Below the pieces are notes generated by a model, which was given only the letters and a program-made list of their open reading frames with translations, was not told the DNA's origin and made no database searches. Source: Gracilariopsis chorda (lineage: Eukaryota > Rhodophyta > Florideophyceae > Gracilariales > Gracilariaceae). From it: a stretch of 64,000 nt of DNA. The stretch lies in contig NBIV01000105.1 of assembly GCA_003194525.1 (NCBI GenBank), positions 179,210 to 243,209 on the forward strand, given 5' to 3'. Position numbers and translations under genes: made by a program. Below are positions 30,535 through 40,877 of the stretch, piece by piece. Numbering within the stretch: position 1 is the stretch's first letter; the number at the start of each line of letters is the position of its first letter.

Positions 30535-30739
30535 CTCTGACGGCGTGCGCCATGATTAAAGTCAGTTAGAGTGCCCTGTCAAGATGGAACCACCCACCAC
30601 GGGAGCACACTTGCAACAATTCATTTGCGCGTTGCGATGCAGTGGTTCAAAGCCGGGATCGCGGCCTTTGCAAAAACCAAAAGGCCCCTGCATGGGTTCA
30701 CTTAACGCGTCTACGAAAAGGCTGGAAATCGAGCGAAAC

Positions 30740-31200
30740 ACTCAGTAGCATTAGTAAGGCTGAGTGACTTGGGCTGGAACGAATCGGAAGCAAAAAGTTT
30801 TAAACACTGCACAGAGGCTCTCAAGAACCTTGTTGTGGTGGTCCACCGCAACGAACATCAAAAGCTTTGCATCTACACGGACGCCTCCGACACAATCTGG
30901 TAGGTTATATATACTCAAGTTCTTCAGGAGGACCAGTGTAAGCCTCACAAGGAACAGTGTCACAGCCCACTGGAATCTTGCCCCTGAAAATTCAATGCCA
31001 CACAGATGACCTGGTCAATACTCGAAAAGAAAAGCTACGCGACTATGGCTACAGTCGAACAAATGCACTGGTTGCGGCAACCTCGGCGGGACTTGACTTG
31101 TTCACGAACAACAACAATCTCATATTCTTGCTCGACCCTCTTTCGCTCGTGCCCGACCTTAGCCAGTCTTCAACAGGGAAGGTTCTGTGTTAAGCAGTTT
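30740..31200 (+). pseudogene. RNase H of Element 3
   Basis: Across two frames the translation shows ALKNLV, then LCIYTDASDTIW (the first catalytic Asp), then WSILEKKSYA (the Glu, in the E-K-E/K-x-Y-A motif) and MHWL. The order and spacing match the RNase H of gypsy elements. Several stops interrupt it. Confidence 0.55.
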
Positions 31201-31407
31201 GACTAAGTGCTTATTGTGACACCTGTTTTCACATCAGTGGTCTGGACAACGTATGGGCATACATGTTAACACGTTGGTCCCAAAACAGTTCGACGCCTCA
31301 TCACAGTGCTGGTCCTACCCTCCACGGTCTCCGAAACATTTTGATGGCCTTCCTCCGATGAAATCGCAAAGGACCAGGAAGATAACGTAGCACAGCACCC
31401 AGCAGAA

Positions 31408-32259
31408 ATGAAGTTCATCAATGGACTTTGGAAAACTTCTAATAGTACCATCTGGATTCCGGAGAATGTAGAAGGTATCGAGCTCCGACTTTGCACAATC
31501 CCCTACACAGAATCTGCAAGACGTCGAGCCTTTCGGACACTTCGCAAGAATTACCACTGGCGATCACTTCGGGACGACATTCACAACCTTTTCAAAGCCT
31601 GTATCCACTGCCTCTCGACTCTTGGCGGCGAAAAAATCCCAAGACCGTTTGGGACAGCATTGAACGAAACGACGCCCAATGATCTTCTCCATTTCGACTA
31701 CATCGATATTGGACAAAGCCGTGCCGGTACGAGATATAAACCAATGCTACGAGATGATCATTCTGACTACAAATGGCTTCTTGCTACTCCTAGAACTGCA
31801 GCAAAGAACGCTTCATTAGCAATAATCGACTATTTTGCTGCAATCTAGGTTCCTCAAAGCTAAATATCAGATGGTCCCACGCATTTTAAGAACGAAATAA
31901 TTCGGCTTATCGCTAAGGCTTTACGAATTCTACATCAATTCACTCTGCCCTATACGCCTTGGAGCAATGGGGCAGTCGAACAACTGGAGAAAGAGGTCGT
32001 GCGAACCTTTCGGGCATTTGTTACAGAGTTACAGATGGAAGTCAAGAACAGGCCAGATCTTTTACCAGTGATTCAGAGCGTCCTGAAAAATGCAACTTCC
32101 CCTCATCGCAACATCATTGCGCAAGTCCCAGCATTTCTTGGCATGCACCCTACTCCCCACATTGCATCTTTTCTTTGCATCACAGATGACAAATCAATCA
32201 CAGTCACGCCAGCACAGCTTGAACGATTTGTCAATGTGAAAGCTCTGCAGGAAAACTAG
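31408..32259 (+). pseudogene. integrase core of Element 3
   Basis: The CxxC of the zinc region (ACIHCLS, about 31594-31614) is followed by the catalytic core. The first Asp lies in LLHFDYIDIG (about 31683-31712), the second in SDGPTHF (about 31868-31890) and the Glu in WSNGAVEQLEKEVVRT (about 31960-32007). All three DDE residues can be placed. TAG near 31846 and a short non-matching gap break the frame. Confidence 0.7.
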
Positions 32260-32273
32260 CCAAACTTCACGCA

Positions 32274-32909
32274 ATGGTGCACAGCTCTTTTCAGTGCGAC
32301 AGGAATATATCACGATCAAGGGCCTCGAAGGGCATACTACCGAACTTCAAAAATGGTGACTCTGTGCTTGTTGCACGAGAGAAATTCTTCAAGGGGGAGC
32401 TCGCACTACGTTGGCTTGGTCCGTGGCGCATCATGCAAGTTCTGTCAAACTACTTATATAATGTAGAATACTTACGCAACGGCATGCTAGAAGAAGTGCA
32501 TGGCACTCGTTTGAAGTTCTATCAAGACGCGTCACTGTATACGGAAGCAATCATGTCTCACGTTTTGGCATCAGAAACAGAAATGACCGTTTCTCGCCTG
32601 TTAAAACTGGTCGTTAAAAAGGACGATCTCTTTGTTCATGTTCGCAGGATAGGTTTGTGTAGGTCTCAAGATACATTGGAACCGCTTGCGAAGATGTACG
32701 AAAATGCCCCTGAAATGTTTGCGAAACTACTGAGACGCAAAAACACGCCTTCTCATTTGCCTGAACGAGCGAAAAAGGAACTTGGTCTATTTGGAAGGGG
32801 ATTGCAGTGGGTGCTACGCACCCACTTCATCTTGGAGAACCGGCACCCACCCACCTCTGTCTCTCTCACCCATGCGTGGGTTTTAGTAGACCGTCTGCAT
32901 CGTAGGTAG
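32274..32909 (+). pseudogene. integrase C-terminus and chromodomain-like end of Element 3
   Basis: A segment with NGDSVLVA, LRWLGPWRI (the GPY/F-like motif) and VEYLRNG leads to EEVHGTRLKFYQD. It is followed by a weak chromodomain (SRLLKLVVKKDDLFVHVRRIGL then DTLEPLAKMYE), with Leu where the D-T-W-E-P Trp usually stands. The end (about 32760-32909) has no match. The frame is uninterrupted for 211 codons. Confidence 0.65.
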
Positions 32910-34078
32910 CACTTCACATCTATGTTTTTCCAAATTTGGAAACACCATCAGTGTCCTTAAGACACCGATTAGCGCGCATCCTTAATTAAACTAAGGGCCA
33001 TCGAACCCCTCAACTTTCATCCCACACCCCGTGCGTCAACCTAACCGCGCACAAGGGCGTGGTGGCTGTCCACAGTGCAGTCCACAGGCTTTGAATGAGG
33101 AGAGCTATGAGAATTGGAAATGATGATGAGAGAGAAGTGCTTTCAGATATGTTTCGTCTGGTTGCAACGGTGGATATGCTGGCGCTCCACTACAACTTGT
33201 GTTGTTAAACAATCTGTCTGAATGAGAGCTTCGATTTCTGTTAGACTGCTTTGAGCGATAAGAGTCCATGATTAGAATTTATGTAAAAGCAGAGAGGCGT
33301 AGGCAACTCAAGATGACAAAAAGAAGCATAACCAAGACAAAGGACAATGTGATGTGCAGCAACAGGGCCAGAGGCCTTGAACGATGTGAGTATAGGTGGA
33401 TTTTGCTCGTTAATATGCAGTTGCCGATGATGATGCGTGAATATAAGAGTGGTTTAGACTGTGCATAAGAACTAGAGCGCATCGCAGGGGGTAGAATGAG
33501 TGTTTGATACGCATATAGCAAACCATTTTGTTCTCTTAGGATTTTGCCATTGAAACATTTTACGTTTGCAGTTGCCAGCGGTGCTAATGAACAACACGGA
33601 ATGTCAAACACATCTGTGATACCAACTGCGGTTTCTTATTACAGCGGTAGTTGACATTGCTCAATTACATTTTCATGAAAGTAAAAATGGGGTTGGGGAA
33701 GATAGAATCACCACCTTCTCGTTCCTTTGCGTTCAAAGTGGCGTCGGTTGCGTCTTGCCATTCCTTGGTGATTGTGGACGGCGCTGTGGCTAGACAGCAA
33801 TAAAATGAGAGAAACGGGAGCAGCGGTAAAAATTGGGCGCAAATTGGAAGTGCGTAAAGGGTATGAAGGACTGCCAACTGATCTATTTGAAGGATGGAAT
33901 ATGTTTGGAGCCTTTTAAATCCCTGTATGCAAAGAACGCTTACAAAAGAGACAGTTAATGACATTTGTGGGTTTACGAAGAGACATAATTCTGTGCACAT
34001 GTTGACTCGCACTGCCATGCGATGACAGTAAATCCCACCTGGGCACGAACGTTTCAGAATTCTACAATAGCGGTTACG
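32910..34078. other. no recognised gene
   Basis: About 1.2 kb between Element 3 and Element 4. Short frames on both strands show no motif. The first 150 bp may be the 3' untranslated part or LTR relic of Element 3. I see nothing else here. Confidence 0.3.
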
Positions 34079-34083
34079 CACGG
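34079..34083. other. target site duplication, left copy (CACGG)
   Basis: CACGG stands directly before the 5' LTR and again directly after the 3' LTR at 40803-40807. A 5-bp duplication is usual for gypsy integrases and fixes both element ends. Confidence 0.9.
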
Positions 34084-34454
34084 TGTAGAACATCGACGAA
34101 GATAGTCGGTAATTTGGGTAAGAATTTGGCTTCGAATGGTAATTTGTCCAGGAATTTGGCTTCAAATGAACAATGATAAGGAATGTTTTATTGTAGTTCT
34201 ATAGATGAATACTACGTTTACTGCTATCTCTACAGAGTGTCCACTTTCAATAAAGAAAAGGTCTATAAAAACCTTCTCTCTCAGACGAGAGACACAAGGG
34301 CGACCAAGTTCGAACTTCAGACCTTTCTCAGACCTCGGGGGCCCCCATCTTCATCCTCTTTCAACAACAATCAACCTGTTCGTTCCGTCATATTATTATA
34401 TAATAATATACCCAAATACAAAAGTAAGTTATTTTAATCAGTATAGCCGCTACA
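34084..34454 (+). repeat. 5' LTR of Element 4
   Basis: 371 bp, with TGTAG/CTACA inverted ends. It contains the sequence GGTCTATAAAAACC (a TATA box near 34260-34270) and, near its end, GTAAGT, a possible splice donor (about 34423). It differs from the 3' copy by four substitutions, so the insertion is recent. Confidence 0.95.
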
Positions 34455-34457
34455 AAG

Positions 34458-34471
34458 TGGTAGCATCGCAC
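34458..34471 (+). promoter_or_regulatory. primer-binding site of Element 4
   Basis: TGGTAGCATCGCAC starts three bases after the 5' LTR. The first seven bases match the complement of the CUACCA end of initiator methionine tRNA, a common primer for gypsy elements. The rest is not a full match. Confidence 0.6.
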
Positions 34472-34489
34472 TAACCAATACTACTTTAA

Positions 34490-34972
34490 GTGTCTGAGCA
34501 AAAGAAAAGTCCCCCAAAGGAAGAAATAAGTAAGGAAAAATTTATTTTACCACCTTCGATTACAGCCGATGATTTATATGAAGACGATGATGTATCAGAC
34601 TTTGAAGATGTATCTGTAAAAGAGGTACCTATACCACGCACTGACAAAAGCAACTTTTGCAACTACTGCAACAATAATAAGAAGGAAACATCTTGGGGAG
34701 AGCACAACGTTTCTCAGGAACATTACGTCGCGCTATCGAAGGCGTTCAACTTTAAACTTTATTGTGACTATTGCCGTCATCTATTCAACTCTACATTCGA
34801 GTACTACGCGCACTTACGCGTTGCAGAGCATATCAATCGTCGACGCAGGGTGGCGCAAGTGTACCGCGCGGCTCGTAAGGCTCATAACGCTCCCCCGCTA
34901 ACGAGGACCACTGGGGCAGTACCTCCATTTGGAGTTGTGAAAGAGATACTTAAATTTCTTAAACGTCAGTAA
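34490..34972 (+). CDS. two-zinc-finger protein upstream of gag, Element 4
   Basis: A 160-codon ORF sits between the primer site and gag. It has an acidic Lys/Glu/Asp-rich N-terminus and two fingers: C-x2-C-x11-H-x5-H (FCNYCNN...GEHNVSQEHY) and C-x2-C-x12-H-x5-H (LYCDYCR...AHLRVAEHI). The wide Cys-His gap and H-x5-H spacing are those of U1-type/matrin fingers, which bind double-stranded or structured RNA. It then has an Arg-rich stretch (INRRRRVAQVYRAARKAH). There is no ATG: a stop (34487-34489) comes directly before GTG at 34490, and no Met occurs within. Translation would need a non-AUG start, splicing from the leader (GTAAGT in the LTR), or an ATG lost by mutation. Function unknown; RNA binding is an inference. 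Confidence 0.6.
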   Translation: MSEQKKSPPKEEISKEKFILPPSITADDLYEDDDVSDFEDVSVKEVPIPRTDKSNFCNYCNNNKKETSWGEHNVSQEHYVALSKAFNFKLYCDYCRHLFNSTFEYYAHLRVAEHINRRRRVAQVYRAARKAHNAPPLTRTTGAVPPFGVVKEILKFLKRQ

Positions 34973-35482
34973 CCGTTCACGGTACATATGAATAAAATTT
35001 AATTGATTTTCTTCATTTTACTACTTGTGCACAATTGCCTCTACAGTACTCCAGAAGAAATAGAAAACTAATTAGAAATCATTTCTATTTATTAATCTAT
35101 CGTCAAACGTATCTTGTACTATAGAGAGCCAAAATACAGTAGCCATTACAGAATAGAAATACGAATAACATTAAGTATACTCAATTTTCTAATCAAAGAG
35201 CTATCGGCTACTCTCTAACAGACCAGTACAGTACTACACATCAAGTAGATATTCAAATAGCACAAACAAATATAGTAAAATACACATTTCAATTGAAACA
35301 TCAATACGACACAGTTTATTCAGGGACAGGATCAGACATAATCCTAATTCTAGTTGTAGAGACCGAAAACGATAAGTATTATCTATGTTGTAGTAGCACC
35401 AAATAACAATAGCCCAATTAGTTAAATGCAATCTCTCTAGAACCAAAAAGTATATTATTTACTCTAAACCCCTGAACACAAA
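34973..35482. other. AT-rich non-coding spacer in Element 4
   Basis: 510 bp between the zinc-finger ORF and gag. It is very AT-rich with many stops in all frames. It could be a second leader (internal entry or splice acceptor region) for gag. No motif stands out. Confidence 0.35.
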
Positions 35483-36327
35483 ATGGAAGGAGATCTACTC
35501 GAACTACAAAATAGGATTAATATATTATCCCAACAAATGAATCAAGTAATGCAAGTGAATAATCATCTGAGTAATGCACTCAATCAAAATATGCACAACA
35601 CGGATGCCTTAAAAATAGGCAAGCCAGAAAAGTTTTCAGGTAAATATGCAAGGTCATGGTTACAATCGTTAGAAAATATATTTTCGAACGTAAACGAAAC
35701 AACCTCAGAAGAAAAGAAAATCAAATATGCAGTTAGCTTTATGACTGGCCAAGCCTTAGAATGGTGGGAACTTATAAATATAAACGATGAGATAAATATT
35801 GACTCATTCAATATATTCAAGAAATTGTTGTTGGAATATTTTGAACCAGCAAATAGGGAACTTAACGCAAGAAGAATACTATCCAGTATTAAACAAATGG
35901 GAAAGCTATATAGCGTCACAAATTATAATAGAGAATTCACAAAGTGGTTATTGCAAGTACCAACAATGTCTCTTGAAGAACAAATATTTCTATATAGCAA
36001 AGGGCTTAAACAGAATATTCGCATTGAACTTGAAAGGGCAGAACCAAATAATCTACAAGAAGCAATGAATATTGCCGATAGAATGGATGCCATTTATTCT
36101 TCACAAAGTTTAATTATAACTTTCGTCCCTATAATCAAAATAGAAAACGAAATAATAATGATGAACCTACTCCAATGGAAATTGGAAATATTCAACGTTT
36201 TAGTAATAAAAACAGACTAACGCCGGATGAAAGACAGAGACATATAAAAGATAATCTATGTTTCAAGTGCCATAGAAAAGGGTGTCGTCCTTGGAAGCAT
36301 AGAGAGTTTAACAACTCAAAAAACTAG
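35483..36327 (+). pseudogene. gag: gag of Element 4 (one frameshift)
   Basis: ATG at 35483 opens an N-terminal heptad region (LQNRINILSQQMNQVMQV), a likely coiled coil, and then the gypsy capsid pattern: F-S-G...WLQSLENIF, the Q-A-L-E-W-W motif, F-x-x-L-L-x-Y-F. Near 36105 the sense moves to another frame. Its Asn/Arg-rich tail holds PMEIGNIQ and CFKCHRKGCRPWKH, a knuckle of spacing C-x2-C-x4-C-x4-H. That is CCHC with the last two ligands exchanged. It ends at TAG 36325-36327, two bases before the pol ATG. About 280 codons in total. Confidence 0.8.
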
Positions 36328-36329
36328 AA

Positions 36330-37652
36330 ATGATGGATTCGGATCAAAACAAGGGACCCGAGTCCTTTAAGATTGTACAACATGAAATCGCAAAAAAACA
36401 CAAAAACAACACAAAACCAAAGAAAAACACAAAAACAAATACAATTGCTTTATGTGCGTTTAAGAATAGAAATAAGTGTTCTAATCTACTCATATTTTCA
36501 GGAGAAGGTATGACATTGGATAAAATGGAAAAGTGTAATATTCTAATTGATAGTGGGTGTGAAGATATTTGTATTTCAAAGAAGTATGCTGATCAGCTAA
36601 AATTAAAAAGAAAACCAAGTGAGGTTAAAGCAGAGCTTTGGGATGGAACATTAGTCCCCATGGATGAATGTTTAGACGTTCTTAATATCCAAATTGGTAA
36701 AGCTAAGTTTAAAACAAATCCATTCATAGTTGATTTAATCGGCTATGATGTTATTCTGGGAAAAACGTGGCTTAAGCAGTACAATCCACGAATAAACTGG
36801 AAAAGAAATACTGTACTAGTCAATATTGATAACAAGAACTTCTTTCTGGACGCAGAATCTGTCAAAAGACAGAGCTCCCGTGAAGAAGCCCTGCTAAGTA
36901 AAAAACAGTTTGCAAAACTCGTGAAAAGGCAAAAGAGTAAAATATACCTTGTTACAATACACCCAAAAACGAATCAATGTGAGCAAGACATTGAGAAGAA
37001 CATATCTGATTCAAAAGATGATGAATTACAGAGAATACTTGAGGAGTATAAAGATGTATTTCCAGAAGATTTACCAAAAGGTTTACCACCCAAAAGGCAA
37101 GTTGAAATGGAAATTAAGATGAAAGATGACACCGCACCCGTAATGGGACCAATGTACAAACTATCTCCTAAAGAATTGAAAGAAATGAGAAAACAAATAA
37201 AACACTTACTTAGCCATGAATTTATTAGGCCAAGCATAAGCCCTTGGGGAAGCCCTGTTTTATTTACTCCCAAAAAGGATGGTTCACTACGCATGTGCGT
37301 AGATTACAGAGCATTAAATAAAAAGACGATTAAGAATAATGTACCACTACCAAGAATTGATGAAGTGGGGGACCAACTTGGAAACGCCAAATACTTCACT
37401 ACTTTAGACCTTAGAGCTGGCTATAATCAAATACGAATTAAAGAGAATGATATACCTAAGACAGCATTCCGTACAAGATACGGGCAATTTGAGTATTTAG
37501 TCACACCATTTGGCCTAACCGGCGCACCAGGTTGTTTCCAAACTTTAATGAACAACATATTTAGACCACATCTTGACGAATTTGTCATGGTTTACTTAGA
37601 TGATATATTAATATACAGCAAGACAAGGAAAGAACATTTAAAAACATCTTAG
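36330..37652 (+). pseudogene. pol: protease - reverse transcriptase of Element 4 (frameshift at 3' end)
   Basis: ATG at 36330. A Lys/Asn-rich start leads to the protease site [12 protein letters not shown] (D-S-G) and [12 protein letters not shown] follows: [46 protein letters not shown], with the catalytic YLDD at 37593-37604 intact. The frame ends at TAG 37650-37652 just after an A-run (37640-37644). Removing the effect of one base in that run brings the reading into the downstream RNase H frame, so this is a single-base break in one otherwise intact pol. Confidence 0.85.
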
Positions 37653-39915
37653 AATTGTTCTAGATACTCTACGAAAAGAGAAACTTTATGGGAAATTATC
37701 TAAGTGTCATTTTATGACCCAAGAAGTTGAATACCTCGGTCATATCATAACACCAGCTGGAATTAAGGTTGATAAAAGAAAGATAGAAGCTGTTGCTAAA
37801 TGGCCAATACCGACGACTGTTAGAGACGTACAAAGTTTTATTGGCCTATGCAACTACTATAGAAAGTTCATTAAGGACTTTGCCAAAATAGCTACACCTC
37901 TCACAGAACTTACAAAAGAAAAAAATGACTTTGTATGGAACAAAGCAGAACAAGAGGCTTTCGATCAACTTAAGAAAAAACTAGTAAGCGCACCCTTACT
38001 AAGATGTGCGAACCCATCCTTACCATATGAAGTAACTACAGACGCTTCAGCCACAGGTCTAGGCGCAGTGTTAATGCAAGAAGACGAAAATGGTAAACGA
38101 CCAATAGCATATGCCTCTAAGAAACTTAATGAAGCAGAGCAAAACTATTCTACTGGAGAACGAGAGTTACTAGCAATTATATTCGCCCTGAAAACATGGA
38201 GATCTTACCTACATGGATCTAGATTTACTATTCTAACAGATCACCATCCCCTTAAGTTTCTAGAAACACAGAAGACATTATCTAGGAAACAAGCTAGATG
38301 GGTTGAATATATGCAACAATTCGATCACACAGTATCCTATATAAAAGGGAAAGAAAATAGAGTAGCCGATGCATTATCCAGAAAGAATACAGAAGTATGC
38401 AAAACCTCTACAGCCATTATCAAATCTCTTTTTAACCTATCAACAATAAGAGTTAGTGAAAATACTCTAAAAAACCTTGAAACAGATTATAAGAGTGATC
38501 CAGAATTCTCACAACTACTAGGTGGTATAAAAGAACCATACAACATAATAGGAAAAAGGTTATATTTTGAGAATAGGTTATGCATTCCAAATGGTAAGAT
38601 AAGAAAACAAATTCTCCACGACAACCATTACTCACTACAAGGAGGACATAGAGCTTATCAGAAGACACTTTTGCTCCTTAGAAAGCAGTATTACTGGAAA
38701 AAGATGAAGAGTGACGTGAAGAAATATGTAACTGAATGTGAAAGGTGTCAAAAGGCAAAATCTATGAATAAAGAAATGCAAGGATTACTACATCCTTTTC
38801 CTCCACCTGTTAAAAAATGGGAAGTTATAACAATGGATTTTATATTTGACTTACCAAAAAGCGAAGACTATACAGGTATAATGGCTATTGTAGATAAGCT
38901 ATCGAAGCGAGCTCATTTCATTCCACTTACTGATAAACGTAAAGCACCAGACATTGCTCACATATTCTATAAAGAAGTATACAGACATCATGGTCTTCCA
39001 CGAACTATTGTATCAGACCGGGATAACAGATTTACCACTGTATTCTGGACTACACTAATGAATCTTTTACAGATTAAGCTGAATTTGTCAACATCGTTTC
39101 ATCCACAAACCGATGGACAAACGGAACGAATGTTCAGAACACTAGAAGAAATGCTACGATGCTATATCTCCTATACTCAAAGAGATTGGATAAAATACCT
39201 ACCTGGTCTAGAGTTCGCATACAATAATCACACGAATAGTACAACCAATCTATCCCCATTCTTCTTAGAATATGGGCAAGACCCAATTACAATTAATGAT
39301 CTTCTACATACTGAGGAACGTAAACCAGAGAATAACACATCTTTTGATTTCTTAAGGAATATAAGAAAAGCGGAAGAAGCTGCTAAATCTGCCATAGAAA
39401 TAGCAAACACCAGAAACAGTGACAATATAAACCAAAGGAGAAGACCTCAGAGTTTCAATATTAATGAGTACGTTTTACTATCCACAAAAAACCTTATGAT
39501 TCCCAAAGGAAGATCGAAGAAGTTCATTCAGAAATACATTGGACCATTTCGTATCATATCATTCAATAAAAACAAAACATCGTATAAACTAGATCTTCCA
39601 AAAGAATATAAATTGATACACCCAACATTCCATGTATCGCTATTGAAACCATTTAATAGTACTTATGACGCTAAACAAAGTATGGATATCCAAAAACTAA
39701 TACATAAGGATAATTCTATTCCAATACACATCATTGGACATAGAATATGGAATAATGTTATTCAATATCTTCTTCGTACAGGACAGGACGATTCTGACGA
39801 CATATGGCTCAATGAAAATGATACACTTATCACTACAGAGTTACTTGATTCTTACAAATCGAACACACAGAAGTCTATAAAAGGAAAGACTTCGCTTTCT
39901 TTTCTAGTCCACTAG
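37653..39915 (+). pseudogene. pol: RNase H - integrase - chromodomain-like tail of Element 4
   Basis: RT thumb motifs (YLGHII, FIGLCNYYRKFI) are followed by RNase H (TTDASATGLGAVLMQ, GERELLAIIFALKTW, TDHHPLKF, NRVADALSRK). The integrase has a complete HHCC region (HDNHY...GGHRAYQ...CERCQKAKS). Its DDE acids are all present: MDFIFDLP, VSDRDNRF and TDGQTERMFRTLEEM. After the GPF motif and HPTFHVSLLKPF comes a degenerate chromodomain-like segment (IIGHRIWNNVIQYLLR then DDIWLNENDTLI). The frame ends at TAG 39913-39915. No other break occurs in 750 codons, which supports recent activity. Confidence 0.9.
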
Positions 39916-40383
39916 CTTGTCGTCTCTACCAAGCCTACAAACTTTCTACAAATGAATATCTACCACGTACAGGAATACGGACTGCTATGGGTCGCAGGCA
40001 ACTACATGAAGAACCATCTTCGACCTGTACTACAAGACCGTTACAGTCAAGACGTATTACTATATGAAATGATTAATATTAGCCTCGGCTATAAACAAAT
40101 CAAAGATAATCTACTTACCGAAAATGATAAAAATATGGTTCTAGCACTATTTGAGCACCTTAATTCTTCTGTCACTGGTCTACTACAAGAAGACTTTTTA
40201 GTCCAATTTCACTATCTCATTGTCGGAATGTATGGACACTTACCAAAACATGGAAACTACATTTCCATAGTTCAAGAATCAATTTCCAAAATACTTGATA
40301 ACAAAGAAACATTTATCCACATAAAATGCAACGATGGAAACCCTCATCTTATATATCCCAGCAAAGAAAATCTCACAATATAA
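39916..40383 (+). CDS. extra ORF after pol in Element 4, in frame past a TAG
   Basis: The frame continues without a shift beyond the pol TAG (39913-39915) and stays open to TAA at 40381-40383, with an ATG at 39952 giving 143 residues. The product is rich in Leu, Ile, Asn and Tyr and looks alpha-helical. I see no zinc finger, membrane span or signal peptide. It could be a readthrough extension of pol or a separate protein. It ends 28 bases before the polypurine tract. No family recognised. Confidence 0.5.
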   Translation, partial: LVVSTKPTNFLQMNIYHVQEYGLLWVAGNYMKNHLRPVLQDRYSQDVLLYEMINISLGYKQIKDNLLTENDKNMVLALFEHLNSSVTGLLQEDFLVQFHYLIVGMYGHLPKHGNYISIVQESISKILDNKETFIHIKCNDGNPHLIYPSKENLTI

Positions 40384-40410
40384 AATTAATTGGTTTGAGG
40401 ACAAACCGTT

Positions 40411-40431
40411 AAAAAAGAAAAGGGGGAGAGT
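40411..40431 (+). promoter_or_regulatory. polypurine tract of Element 4
   Basis: AAAAAAGAAAAGGGGGAGAG directly precedes the 3' LTR (one T between). It is the plus-strand primer for reverse transcription; position and composition are as expected. Confidence 0.9.
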
Positions 40432-40802
40432 TGTAGAACATCGACGAAGTTAGTGGGTAATTTGGGTAAGAATTTGGCTTCGAATGGTAATTTGTCCAGG
40501 AATTTGGCTTCAAATGAACAATGATAAGGAATGTTTTATTGTAGTTCTATAGATGAATACTACGTTTACTGCTATCTCTACAGAGCGTCCACTTTCAATA
40601 AAGAAAAGGTCTATAAAAACCTTCTCTCTCAGACGAGAGACACAAGGGCGACCAAGTTCGAACTTCAGACCTTTCTCAGACCTCGGGGGCCCCCATCTTC
40701 ATCCTCTTTCAACAACAATCAACCTGTTCGTTCCGTCATATTATTATATAATAATATACCCAAATACAAAAGTAAGTTATTTTAATCAGTATAGCAGCTA
40801 CA
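40432..40802 (+). repeat. 3' LTR of Element 4
   Basis: 371 bp, matching 34084-34454 except at four positions. It is followed directly by the second CACGG target copy (40803-40807). Confidence 0.95.
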
Positions 40803-40877
40803 CACGGTCTGATATGAGTAACTTGGGAGTAGTCACGTGAGGCTTTCTACACTCGTACTTCTACAGGCATCATCACC

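Larger units (their letters stand above)
29583..32909 (+). mobile_element. Element 3: decayed Ty3/gypsy element
   Basis: A series of plus-strand open pieces in shifting frames encodes, in order, a protease-RT spacer, RT, RNase H, integrase and a C-terminal chromodomain-like segment. No gag, protease active site or LTR pair was found, so it is truncated on the left and heavily mutated. Its sequence style differs from Elements 1, 2 and 4. It resembles the gypsy lineages I associate with oomycetes (LLHFDY before the integrase core, a chromodomain after a H-G-x-R-L-K-F-Y motif). That resemblance is from memory. Confidence 0.7.
34084..40802 (+). mobile_element. Element 4: young AT-rich Ty3/gypsy retrotransposon, complete
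   Basis: Two 371-bp LTRs (34084-34454, 40432-40802) begin TGTAG and end CTACA. They differ at only four positions by my alignment and are flanked by the same 5 bases, CACGG. Inside are a primer-binding site, an extra zinc-finger ORF, gag, pol (protease, RT, RNase H, integrase, chromodomain-like tail), a further in-frame ORF and a polypurine tract. Gag and pol each carry one frameshift; catalytic residues are intact. AT-rich composition contrasts with Element 1 and suggests a separate origin. It lies 70 bp left of the Harbinger-type transposase start. Confidence 0.95.

Noticed and set aside
37636-37652. Programmed -1 frameshift at T-TTA-AAA in pol of Element 4.
   Set aside because: The heptamer is in phase, but the downstream RNase H frame is +1, not -1, and the site is inside the RT thumb. 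One extra A in the run is the simpler reading.
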